From: Henningerozyma blattae CBS 6284
Taxonomy: Eukaryota > Ascomycota > Saccharomycetes > Saccharomycetales > Saccharomycetaceae
DNA: 64,000 nt
Direction of reading: 5' to 3'
NCBI RefSeq assembly: GCF_000315915.1
Contig: NC_020191.1
Coordinates: 682,001 to 746,000, forward strand
Numbering within the stretch: the stretch's first letter is position 1; every line of letters starts with the position of its first letter. Both the position numbers and the translations under genes were made by a program. Under the pieces are notes generated by a model. It searched no databases and was not told the DNA's origin. It saw only the letters and a list, made by a program, of their open reading frames with translations. This document shows, piece by piece, positions 10,937 to 20,490 of the stretch.

Positions 10937-11616
10937 GTATAGTCTTGATATACAAATATCTATCTTTCCATATATTTTATTAATAGTTCAACAATGGGGT
11001 TCAGCTTTGAACAGTGGGGTAAGCTGTCAAAATTTTCCAACAATGGAAGAAAATCCTTTAATTTCCAATAATTGGTTTAAGATTTACCGGGGAATGAGAA
11101 AATTCAAAATATTTGAAAAATTATTGAAATTTCGTTTAAATCAAATATAATATGATTAAATTTGATTATCAATATGCAAATAAGAACCAGTGACTCTGAC
11201 AGGAAAATAATAATAATTTTAAAAAAAAATAAGTTGAAAAAAGTTTGCTCAAAGAGGAAATCAGAAGCGAAATGAAAATTAGGTGGAAGCGAGGCGGAAA
11301 CGAGATTGGGTTATTTCTTTTAGGAAGTGGTAAGCGAAACGATATAATAGCTATAGTTTATGCCACGTTAATAGCAAAAGGATAGGCAGCACGCAGAAAC
11401 ACGATATACAGGATACAGGGGATAGACGCCAAAAAATACTAAATTGCAATTGAGGTGGAAAAAAAATCAACAGAAAATCAAAGCTAAAAAAGCATCACAA
11501 GAAAAGCCTTATAACAGCAAACAGAACAATCACAATTTATAATAGTCCAAAACTCCGTACGGCCCTGAAAATTAAAAATATAAAAGTATCCACTTTCTCT
11601 CTCTCTTTCTGCCTCT

Positions 11617-11650
11617 CTATATATATACATACACACATATATATATACAT

Positions 11651-11688
<38 letters not shown>

Positions 11689-11735
11689 TCACACACAGAT
11701 ACACATACACACAGATACACATACAAACATGTATA
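11617..11735. repeat. TA/CA dinucleotide microsatellite
   Basis: Alternating TA and CA dinucleotides, with the longest pure TA stretch near 11657-11682. The open reading frames through it only reflect the repeat. Confidence 0.9.
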
Positions 11736-12549
11736 TATATGCATATAGACCCAACTCATCTCTTTCCAAAATAGACCCCACCTCTTCGCCGCCCAAGATA
11801 CCTTCGGATCTTGGTTCGTGCATTTCCTTCCCCTTAGGGTAATTTAATACCACTTTGAAGGGCTGTTCTTGTTCTTCTGGATATTCTGTGACACTCCAGT
11901 CGCCATAGTAAGCCAGAATTAATGCCCTGGGAATACCCGAACCGGCAATGACCTGCACTTGCTACGGCCAGTTCTGGGCTTCCGTAGCTGCCGTAGCCGC
12001 CCATCGCCGTTTGGCCGGTTTCCGAGCCGCGCCAATTTTCAGCGCCAAATTTTTCAAGGACAATTTTCCGCACCAGAGCCGTATGGGATGACAGAGTTCT
12101 AATTGTACTTTCCATGGTGCACAGATGTTTCTGTTGCCGCTTCCGTGCATTTCCGGAGAAACAGGTTACCCGGACTCACGTGACACGGCATGGTCATCCT
12201 GTGGTCATCCTGTGGTAAGACGGGAGTTTCCTGTTTGGGTCCTCAATGGCTCACAGGTACCCAGAAACAACCCGAGAACACCGGATCGCTCACCGGAAAA
12301 GGTAATGCACCTGCGGCCGTATTTCGGACTGCGGGGGTTTTCTGGCAAAGATCTGGCCCCGATTGGCCCATCTTATTGGAAAAATGAAAGAAAAAGTAAA
12401 CATCTAAAAACAACCACCAGAAAACAAACAAACAAAGTCAATGGAGTGTATGAAATTAATAGATACCAAGTTGGAAAGTTAAGAAATTATTACGTTTTTC
12501 TCCTGTTAATTAATTAATTACAGATATTATTCCAAATAGCAACAAGATC

Positions 12550-12592
12550 AATAACGACGACGACGACGACGACGACAACAACAACAACAATA
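12550..12592. repeat. (ACG)n(ACA)n trinucleotide tract
   Basis: About eight ACG units run directly into about five ACA units, in the upstream region of the forkhead gene. Confidence 0.85.
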
Positions 12593-13301
12593 ACAAATAG
12601 TAGGAGCGTTTGTATTGACAATAGATTTGACAATTACAGATCAGAATAGAAACTAAAAAGAACAAAACAATAACAAACGCATCGCAAATTGATATCAATC
12701 CGCTAGCCTAGACCAAGAAAGTTTTTATACACCAGAACAAAGGTACTTCCATCCAGTAACGTACTAACGTATTCCATACGTATATACATACTTTTCCAAT
12801 ACACACTCTGTAACACCACTTACGCTCTCTCTTTGGCCTCTTTCTTTTCTCTCTTATTTTACACTACCTGTGGAAAATTGCATACACCAACCATCGAATT
12901 GCCATTTTAATATCTACTGTATACTCTGCTGTATACTCTAACCCGTTTTTTTTTACAGTTTTACAATTTTTCATTGTGTGGTTTGACTTGATTTTTATAC
13001 AAGTTTTTATACAGCTTTTTTTTTATTGATCCAGCGCATCACATTAACTAAAACAGTCAAATCTTTTACCCCGACAGATTTGCTAATAATTTGGAAGAAA
13101 ATTATAAATAAATATAAATAATAAAATAAACCTTGTTGATTTGATTCCACTACCTTATTTTTAATTTTTTGTTTTTTGGTTGTTTTTTGAAATCGAAAAT
13201 ATTAGAGACACTCCACAATTTATTCTGAAAAAAAAAATATAAACAAGCCCCACACCTCAAAGCATTATTTCTATTTTTATTTTCCTTATTTATTTACAAT
13301 C

Positions 13302-15545
13302 ATGTCTGCATTGTTAAATAATAATAGTAACAATCCATCTACTAATGGGACTACACCCGCCAATACAAATCCGGCTACTGACGTGACAAACACAGATCCC
13401 ACCACCAATGGTACTAATACATCCCACAACAATAATAATAACCATGATAATATTCCTATAATAACAACAGATTATACTGTCGAGCAACAAGAAGCTTTAA
13501 TAGACTCCATCATTTCGATCTTATCGATCCCAGAAAATAAAACAATGGTATCTAAGAATTATGCAAACATTATTAATAAAAACTTAGAAGTGAAAGCGTA
13601 TGCCAAGATCGTGGGGAAAGATTGGACTTATTATATCAAGAATTTAGAAATCACAATTGGTAGATTAACCACAGATATAACAAACACCAACATGGCTCCT
13701 ATTAAGAATGAAGAATCAATTGATATCGATTTGGGTCCTACGAAAGTCATCTCAAGAAAGCATGCTATTATAAAATTCAATATAACCAAGGGAAGATGGG
13801 AATTGCTCTTGTATGGTAGAAACGGTTGTAAGATCAATTATAAAAGATTCTATAAATTAGATAAGTCCAAGACTCCCTTAATATTACCCTTATCTTCGGG
13901 GACTGTAATTGACATTGGTGGTACACAAATGTTATTTATCTTGCCAGATAAATTACCGATCATTAATAATGTTTCATTAAATCATTTCTTACCCAAGATT
14001 TTGAATTCCATTGGTCCCAGCAACTTACGCTCTTTAGAATCAAATCCAAGTTTAAATCAATTGATTTTAGATCTAATTAAAAATACAAATTATTATAAAA
14101 CATATTATGGGAATGCCTTGACTCAACCAATGATTAATGAATTAAATCAAACTGCTGCCAATGCCAATGCCAATGCAAACGCAACTACTAATGCAAACCA
14201 ATTGACAAATAATGACCCAACTTCAATGACTACTACTACTACCAGCTCTACTGATATGAACAATTATATGGCTCCCTCGGACCCATCACTCTTAAATAAT
14301 GATTCCAATAAGATTTCGAAACCACCACATTCGTATGCAATTATTATTACAAAGGCTATTTTATCCACAGACGAAGGTATAATATCTTTATCAGATATTT
14401 ATAAATTCGTTTACAAGAATTATTCATATTTTAGATATACAAAGACTGGTTGGCAAAATTCCATTAGACATAATTTATCCTTAAATAAAGCTTTTGAAAA
14501 AGTTCCCAGAAAATCAAATGATCCAGGGAAAGGGATGAATTGGAGAATTAGCCAGGATTATTTAAAAGATTTCTTAGATAACTATTATTTTAATAAACCA
14601 ACAAAAATTAGGAGAGGCTCCTCCATTGCCAAACAATTACGGTTACATTTATCATTAAATAATAAACTACCGGGCCAAGATTCATTCTATCCAATGGATG
14701 GAACTCCATCGTCTAATGCTAACCTGAATAACACGAAAAGCAATAATGAAAAACAAACTGTTTCATCATGCTCATCTCCTTCTGGTTCTGGACCCGGTTC
14801 ACCAAATTCACAACGTTCACCAACCAATATAACAAATCCTACTTCTATTAATTCAAACCCAATAGCACCTATATCTATTAATGATTTAAAGAAAGATTCG
14901 CTAAACCCAACAAATAACGCATTGATATCTTTTAATAATGCAAACCCTATACAAAATACTACTAATAATAATGTTATACAGAATCCCACAAATACTACTA
15001 CTTCTACCACTGTCACTCATAATCACCAAATGGGACTCAATAATCAAATATCACAACAAATACCCAATCCACAGGGACTTGGGACAATACCGGTGACATT
15101 ACCAACTCCCATCACAAGCACATCTAATACAGCTACTGGAACAGCTCTCGATGCTGGATATTTAGGTGATAAACCTTCGATTAGTAGAGATGCATCTACT
15201 GTTTGGGGTATGCTGGGCTTAAATTCATTAGGAAATAATAATAATAACAATAACCCAAATAATAATGTAATGCCCAACAATATGAATACATTACCAACTG
15301 GGATACCAATGAATAGTAATTCGATATCAATGCCAATGCAGATGCAAATGGGGGTACCAATGTCCATGCCAATGCCATTACCAAACACTAATAACCCAAA
15401 CATTCAAAATGCTGTTCATAATAATCCAAACAGTAATCATTTGAATCCCAATGTAAACTTAAATGTAAATCGGAATGCTAATGCAAATCCTAATTTAAAC
15501 ATGAACATGAATATGAATATGAATATTAATATGAATAATCAATAG
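13302..15545 (+). CDS. FKH1/FKH2: Forkhead transcription factor with FHA domain (Fkh1/Fkh2 family)
   Basis: Cell-cycle regulator of the G2/M CLB2 gene cluster; forkhead proteins also influence replication timing and mating-type donor choice. An FHA phosphopeptide-binding domain lies at about residues 119-215 (KVISRKHAIIKF core, then YGRNGCKINYKRF). The forkhead DNA-binding domain is at about 338-430 (KPPHSYAIIITKAI, WQNSIRHNLSLNKAFEKVPR). A long C-terminus rich in Asn, Pro and Met follows, with several SP/TP sites such as GSPNSQRSPT that could be Cdk targets. At 747 residues it is nearer Fkh2 (862) than Fkh1 (484). The divergent ASG1 neighbour and downstream RPL16 place it at the FKH1 locus, although RPL16B also neighbours FKH2. 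Paralog assignment is unresolved. Confidence 0.92.
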   Translation: MSALLNNNSNNPSTNGTTPANTNPATDVTNTDPTTNGTNTSHNNNNNHDNIPIITTDYTVEQQEALIDSIISILSIPENKTMVSKNYANIINKNLEVKAYAKIVGKDWTYYIKNLEITIGRLTTDITNTNMAPIKNEESIDIDLGPTKVISRKHAIIKFNITKGRWELLLYGRNGCKINYKRFYKLDKSKTPLILPLSSGTVIDIGGTQMLFILPDKLPIINNVSLNHFLPKILNSIGPSNLRSLESNPSLNQLILDLIKNTNYYKTYYGNALTQPMINELNQTAANANANANATTNANQLTNNDPTSMTTTTTSSTDMNNYMAPSDPSLLNNDSNKISKPPHSYAIIITKAILSTDEGIISLSDIYKFVYKNYSYFRYTKTGWQNSIRHNLSLNKAFEKVPRKSNDPGKGMNWRISQDYLKDFLDNYYFNKPTKIRRGSSIAKQLRLHLSLNNKLPGQDSFYPMDGTPSSNANLNNTKSNNEKQTVSSCSSPSGSGPGSPNSQRSPTNITNPTSINSNPIAPISINDLKKDSLNPTNNALISFNNANPIQNTTNNNVIQNPTNTTTSTTVTHNHQMGLNNQISQQIPNPQGLGTIPVTLPTPITSTSNTATGTALDAGYLGDKPSISRDASTVWGMLGLNSLGNNNNNNNPNNNVMPNNMNTLPTGIPMNSNSISMPMQMQMGVPMSMPMPLPNTNNPNIQNAVHNNPNSNHLNPNVNLNVNRNANANPNLNMNMNMNMNINMNNQ

Positions 15546-16397
15546 TCATGTCTACACCTGTAGTACTACGTTAACTCATATACTTATATATATATATATA
15601 CATATACATCAACAGACAACATCTCATACACAGTTTTGTGCAATTTGATAAAAAGAGACTATTTTACGTATTCTTAACTTTCTTTTTTTTTTTTCTTTTT
15701 TTTAGTCTTCTTTATTGTGCCATCATTTATTTATTTACATATGATCACCATGGCAGCAACTTTTTTAGTCACAAGATATGGAGTTACCTAAATGGGAGTA
15801 CTCCGAACAGTTTTATTTTGAAAAAACATTCTTGATGAAATTTATCTTCCCTGCTAACCCCGTGCACCCAATATTTCACTTTTTTTCTTTATGCTTCGCT
15901 TACCGGTGGGAAAACGACGGCCTTTCTAGAGAGGACGCACTCGCAGAATATTGTAACCACTCGTTCTCCTCCTGAAATTTTACGTCCTCCTTGGAAATGA
16001 ATAGTTTACTCATGGAAGAGACATGGAGTATGTCAATCTTTACTGTCAGCCACTCTTACTAAGATCAAGATTCTTTTACCAGTCGAAATCATTGTCTAGG
16101 CTAAGCTTCTGTCTAGAACCATCCAGCCCTCTACCTAGGTTTCCTTCTAGCTGACATTGAAGCTTCTGCCTAGACATGATATTCTTGTAAGTCTAGACTA
16201 GTTTCTAGACTGGTTCCCACCTACGGTACCAATACCCGATTCAATCTCAATTTTGAAATTCTAAGCAAACACCTAAAATTCAATAAATCATGTTATTATT
16301 ATTAGAACGTCCTATAATAAAATATATATAATTTTTTAGAAGTTATATTGGAGGTTTAACCCTAAATTCCAAGTGAATATATAACCAACCAAACGAA
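15546..16397. promoter_or_regulatory. RPL16 upstream region with a CTAG-rich block
   Basis: This 850-bp gap lacks CSM2, which lies here in S. cerevisiae. A Rap1-like sequence GCACCCAATATTT (about 15864-15876, two mismatches to consensus by eye) lies about 530 bp before the RPL16 start. Between 16094 and 16209 there are eight CTAG tetranucleotides, with a repeated AAGCTTCTGYCTAGA. Confidence 0.4.
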
Positions 16398-17302
16398 ATG
16401 TCTACTTTCGAAAAAGTCGTCGTCATTGATGGTATGTTATTTTAATGATAAGTGAGCTATCAATAAAAGCAATATAAAAATTTTCAAGAGGAATGGAAGA
16501 ATTATTGAAATATAAAAAGAATATTCAAAAACTAGTAGTATAACGTGGTTTGAAGAGAAATATCAAAATGTTTACAACAAACAACAAATATGCAATATTT
16601 TAATATAATGTTCCTTTAATATAGCTTTTAATGAGTGAAAAAATATTTTAAACGAAAAAAGAAACAATTTTACTAACAAACTATTTTATATTTTGATTTT
16701 TTATTGAAATATAACTTAAAGTGTTTTAACCAGGTAAGGGCCATTTATTAGGTCGTTTGGCTTCTACTGTTGCTAAGCAATTGTTGAATGGTCAAAAGAT
16801 CGTTGTTGTCAGAGCTGAAGCTTTGAACATCTCCGGTGAATTCTTCAGAAACAAATTGAAGTACCACGACTATTTGAGAAAGGCTACTGCTTTCAACAAG
16901 AAACGTGGTCCATTCCACTTCAGAGCTCCATCTAGAATCTTCTACAAGGCTGTTAGAGGTATGGTCTCCCACAAGACTGCTCGTGGTACTGCCGCTATGG
17001 AAAGATTAAAGGTCTTCGAAGGTGTCCCACCACCATACGACAAGAAGAAGAGAGTTGTTGTTCCACAAGCTTTAAGAGTCTTAAGATTGAAGCCAGGTAG
17101 AAAGTACACCACTTTGGGTAAGTTATCCACTTCTGTCGGTTGGAAATACGAAGATGTTGTCGCTAAATTAGAAGACAAGAGAAAGGTCCAATCCGCCGAA
17201 TACTACGCCAAGAAGAAGGCTTTCAACAAGAAATTGGCTGTTGCTACTGCTGCTGCTGCCGAATCTGAAGCTGCTAAGAAATTGGCTACTTTAGGTTACT
17301 AA
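16398..17302 (+). CDS. RPL16: Ribosomal protein uL13 (Rpl16), spliced
   Basis: Large-subunit cytosolic ribosomal protein. Two exons: 16398-16431 and 16734-17302. Exon 1 encodes [11 protein letters not shown] plus the first base of a Gly codon. The 302-nt intron begins GTATGT (16432), has a perfect branchpoint TACTAAC (16671-16677) and ends CAG (16733). Splicing gives a 200-residue protein against 199 in S. cerevisiae, with the uL13 core [22 protein letters not shown] and [15 protein letters not shown]. Codon use is strongly biased (GCT, AAG, GGT, GTC), as expected for an abundant ribosomal protein. The tandem forkhead-RPL16 order on one strand matches both S. cerevisiae sister loci, so A versus B is not decided. 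Confidence 0.97.
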
Positions 17303-17691
17303 ATTAATTAAAATTTAATTTAATTTTTTATGTATGATAACAATATTATATTAATTCTATTATTATTATATATTATAGTATTTTATTCAATTTATCTAAC
17401 TAACCGTCATTAAACAAAGTAAGCTTTATTAATATTTAAATTTTAGAAAAAAAATAGGAATGTAAATATATTTTTCTTCTGGTTAGTTATTATCGCTCTT
17501 CTTCTAAAGGCACATTTATGAAGATATCATATGGATTGGTGCCTTTTGTCTGAGAAACAATTTACATACTCATCTTGTAATCTTTATACAAGATAAAAGG
17601 AGATTAAATATTTCACTGTTGTTAAAACTTTTTGATTAATGCTTCTATATAATTATTGAAAGTGATTGAAAAAAAGTCTATTAGTAAATGT
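17303..17691. terminator. Convergent 3' region of RPL16 and FLX1 with two stem-loops
   Basis: AT-rich convergent intergenic DNA. It holds two perfect 8-bp inverted repeats: AAAGGCAC (17506-17513) with GTGCCTTT (17539-17546), and ATCTTGTA (17572-17579) with TACAAGAT (17587-17594, 7-nt loop). They may be 3'-end structures or part of a small RNA. Confidence 0.4.
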
Positions 17692-18654
17692 TCATAAATG
17701 TTTTTTAAAACATTCGTAAGTACAGAATGTAATGCAGGTAGAAGGTACTGTTCTAACTAAATTTGTTAATAATCCTTTATAGAAACCTCTTATGCCACGC
17801 TTTTTATATAATGTTGATATGAATTGAAGTAGTTTATAGTTATGATTATAAGCGTTAAAACTTTGTAAATTTGATTTAATTAATTGGAAAGGGTAGGTAG
17901 TTGAAACAGAAAACATTTTGCTTAAAGAGGTTATTGATATAATTTCAAAGGTATTCAAGGATATGCTGTTATTTTTCGAAATCTCTTCATAGGCACTACT
18001 TGTTTTAACTATCTTATAAGATAATACTTTCTTTTTCAAGGAATCGTAAGTCATAAAATATATTGCACCTTGACCTACACCGAATACTGAAGGTATCAAG
18101 CCTCGCCAAAGTGATGATATTCCCTCAGTTCTTAATAATTTTGTTAGACCATCTTTGATTGATTTATAGGAGTCTGGATTTTGTACACTAGTTGACATTA
18201 TCCTAGTTTTTAATACCCATATTGGGTTTGTAATTAATGTTGTAGAAATACCACTGCATGCACTTGCAGTTAAATACATCAATGGCGTTAACTGAGCATC
18301 TTTTGAGTCTGAGGATAAGTTTGACTTGGGCAAGTCTTTCAAACTTAGAGTATAATTATTATATAAATAATCTTTAAAAGTTCTATAAAATCCAAAATAT
18401 AAACCCCAAGCGATTGCATTACCAAAGATATTTATTGCTAACCCTCGATAAATTTCTTTAATTGGATGATTCTTTTGACTAGTTATTAGACTTTTAATAA
18501 TTTGTGCATAACCAGAAGAGTTGTTTTGGGAAGTTACCAATAGCTGTAAACGAATTTTAATTAAATCTAATGGATGTACTATTAAAGTAGTTAAAGTACC
18601 TGCTGTTAAACCAGACACTATTTCTTTCTGAAGTTGAGTAAGGTCAGTTGACAT
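17692..18654 (-). CDS. FLX1: Flx1, mitochondrial FAD/flavin carrier
   Basis: Mitochondrial inner-membrane carrier (SLC25 family) implicated in FAD exchange between matrix and cytosol. The 320-residue protein has three carrier repeats with signature motifs PLDLIKIRLQ (about residue 28), PIWVLKTRIMS (about 143) and the atypical PFQLIKSNLQ (about 250). The last motif and the C-terminal block TVPSTCITFCTYE closely match S. cerevisiae Flx1 (311 residues). Six membrane segments are expected, two per repeat. It is convergent with RPL16, as in S. cerevisiae where FLX1 and RPL16A are neighbours. Confidence 0.93.
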   Translation of the reverse strand: MSTDLTQLQKEIVSGLTAGTLTTLIVHPLDLIKIRLQLLVTSQNNSSGYAQIIKSLITSQKNHPIKEIYRGLAINIFGNAIAWGLYFGFYRTFKDYLYNNYTLSLKDLPKSNLSSDSKDAQLTPLMYLTASACSGISTTLITNPIWVLKTRIMSTSVQNPDSYKSIKDGLTKLLRTEGISSLWRGLIPSVFGVGQGAIYFMTYDSLKKKVLSYKIVKTSSAYEEISKNNSISLNTFEIISITSLSKMFSVSTTYPFQLIKSNLQSFNAYNHNYKLLQFISTLYKKRGIRGFYKGLLTNLVRTVPSTCITFCTYECFKKHL

Positions 18655-19104
18655 TCTTTGCTATAGATAACTTATATAGATAATGTAATATTGGAAAGTA
18701 AGGATAATGTCATACTTATATCTTTGGTATTATAATTGGTACTAATTTTCCATGTTTGCTCTTGATATAGTTATTCAAAACATTTATTTTTATTTATACG
18801 AACAAATATCCTTCACAATTTTATCCCCGCATGCGGATTAGCTCAGAGGTCGGAGATTTACGAAAAAAAGGGTAGGTAGTCCCATGAAGAATGCATAGTT
18901 CAAAAAAACGAAATATATTGAGTTTTAAAGATATTTTTATTTAAAATAGTAATTAAACATAAACTTATATAACAAAGAAAAAATATTTATATATATATAC
19001 CCAACAACAATACAAGGGAGAGCTATGTGTGTTTCCCATGACATCAATGACGTTTTTGATTCTAATAATGCGTTGATCCATTAAAAGTTTTTTTTATTCT
19101 CTAT
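18655..19104. other. Intergenic region upstream of FLX1 with a tRNA-like fragment
   Basis: No gene is seen. Positions 18833-18856 resemble the acceptor and D-arm half of a tRNA (see findings). No matching anticodon or T-arm follows, so no tRNA gene is annotated. Confidence 0.35.
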
Positions 19105-19956
19105 TCACTCTGGACCATCGATGGAATACTCTTCTAAATGTTTTTCAATGGCTTCTTCAACTTGTTTTTCTGATAAAAAATTCAACATACATGCTGTGAA
19201 AACCAAAATTTTTCTATCTTCTCTTAATGATCCTACCTTTTCTTCTAACGTAGCATCTTTCAAATTATCTTGATCAGAAATAGTCAAATTTTTAATTTCT
19301 TCACACCTTTCTAATATATTTCTTTCTCTTCTTTCCTTTTCTAATTCACTTATCATTGAAGCTTGATGTTTGATTGATGCATCAATGACTGGTCTTAACA
19401 TTTTAAAATATACAAAAATCGATTCAAATCTTTCTTGAATAATAAAAAAATTAGCATCACTTTCCATAAATAAAAGACGAATTTCATTTAACTTTTCTGT
19501 TAATTTAATCATTACATTTGTTTCACAATAATTATCTTCAATTTCAATCAATCTTTTAATAAATGCAATTAAAGTCCTACCTAATTTTCTGATTTGTTTT
19601 TCAAAACTTCTATATACAACATTCATTTGTTTATTATTATCTATAAGTTTATTAATATTTTTTGTTTGTTCTTTAATGTTTTTAAGCCTTATCTTTTGTT
19701 TTCTATTTAACATTCTTAAAGGATCTATATTTTTGCTTTTCATTTTAGCAATTGTTTTCTCATCAAAATGTGATCTTATATCTTCAAATAAATCACTTAG
19801 TTTGATTGGATTTGGGTCAATATCCTCCACATAAATATCTTCCACATAAACATCCTCATCAGAAGATGTATTGTTAGGAGATACATGCTCAATTTGTTCT
19901 AATGCATTTTGAGTATTTTCCATTTCAAAGGAATGATCAGATTCACTTGAACACAT
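19105..19956 (-). CDS. Unrecognised 283-residue coiled-coil protein
   Basis: I do not recognise this protein. It starts at the first ATG (19956, MCSSESDHSFEMENTQ); the reading frame is open further upstream only from a TTG. The N-terminal 60 residues are acidic and Ser-rich, with a short internal duplication VYVEDI/IYVEDI. From about residue 75 onward it is highly charged and helix-prone (KQKIRLKNIKEQTKNINKLI, LEKERRERNILERCEEIKN), suggesting coiled coil. There is no signal peptide or membrane segment. It lies between FLX1 and LAT1, where S. cerevisiae has VHS2 or TOM7/RNH201 on the two sister segments; it resembles none of these. It is AT-rich like its flanks. It may be a fast-evolving or lineage-specific gene. 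Confidence 0.7.
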   Translation of the reverse strand: MCSSESDHSFEMENTQNALEQIEHVSPNNTSSDEDVYVEDIYVEDIDPNPIKLSDLFEDIRSHFDEKTIAKMKSKNIDPLRMLNRKQKIRLKNIKEQTKNINKLIDNNKQMNVVYRSFEKQIRKLGRTLIAFIKRLIEIEDNYCETNVMIKLTEKLNEIRLLFMESDANFFIIQERFESIFVYFKMLRPVIDASIKHQASMISELEKERRERNILERCEEIKNLTISDQDNLKDATLEEKVGSLREDRKILVFTACMLNFLSEKQVEEAIEKHLEEYSIDGPE

Positions 19957-20490
19957 TTTTATTTTTTTTTTTAATTTGTTCTTCAATTATTTTTGTTACT
20001 AAAATTAAATATATTTATCAAGAGTAATAATATTTATAAAAATTATAATAATTTCAATCTTTATATTTTTTTTTAATATATATTTTATTTTTGATGGTCT
20101 TTCTGCTCTTGATTTTTTTTTATATAGCTACCCGCCAGGGTCAAATACAATAGACGTGTAACCTAAAAAAAAACGCTAATAACTGTATACAGCTTTGTGT
20201 AATTGATAAAAAAATTAATAAAAAAGGAAATCGATGAGGTAGGGAGAATGAAAAATAGAAAAAAAGAGAGAAAGATAAAAATATGTAGATGAGAGGATGA
20301 TATGTATTTTTACAAGATTTTCATACTAAATTTTAATATTTGACAACTAAGATATATAGAAATAAGAAGTTAATATAGGAGTAGCTGCAGTAGTAGAAGA
20401 AATAGCGGCAATATTAGAATTAATGGTTAGATGGAATTAATGGTCAAGTTGAAAATATTGGATTTATATATTCTTATCATTTTAATAGAT
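19957..20490. other. Intergenic region upstream of the coiled-coil gene
   Basis: AT-rich DNA between the coiled-coil gene and the LAT1 stop. No gene or clear regulatory site is seen. Confidence 0.5.

Larger units (their letters stand above)
10846..13301. promoter_or_regulatory. Long divergent intergenic region between ASG1 and the forkhead gene
   Basis: A 2.46-kb bidirectional promoter region. From left to right it holds a T-run (10869-10892) followed by about seven ATTGT units (to about 10936), a TA/CA microsatellite (about 11617-11735), a GC-rich island (about 11760-12375), an (ACG)8(ACA)5 tract (about 12555-12590), and a pyrimidine-rich leader before the forkhead ATG. Within the island a Reb1 site TTACCCG (12166-12172) is followed by TCACGTGA (12176-12183). 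No gene is confidently supported. Confidence 0.5.

Noticed and set aside
19957..19986. Ten-residue N-terminal extension of the coiled-coil gene
   Set aside because: The upstream start is TTG, not ATG, and nuclear yeast genes normally start at ATG.
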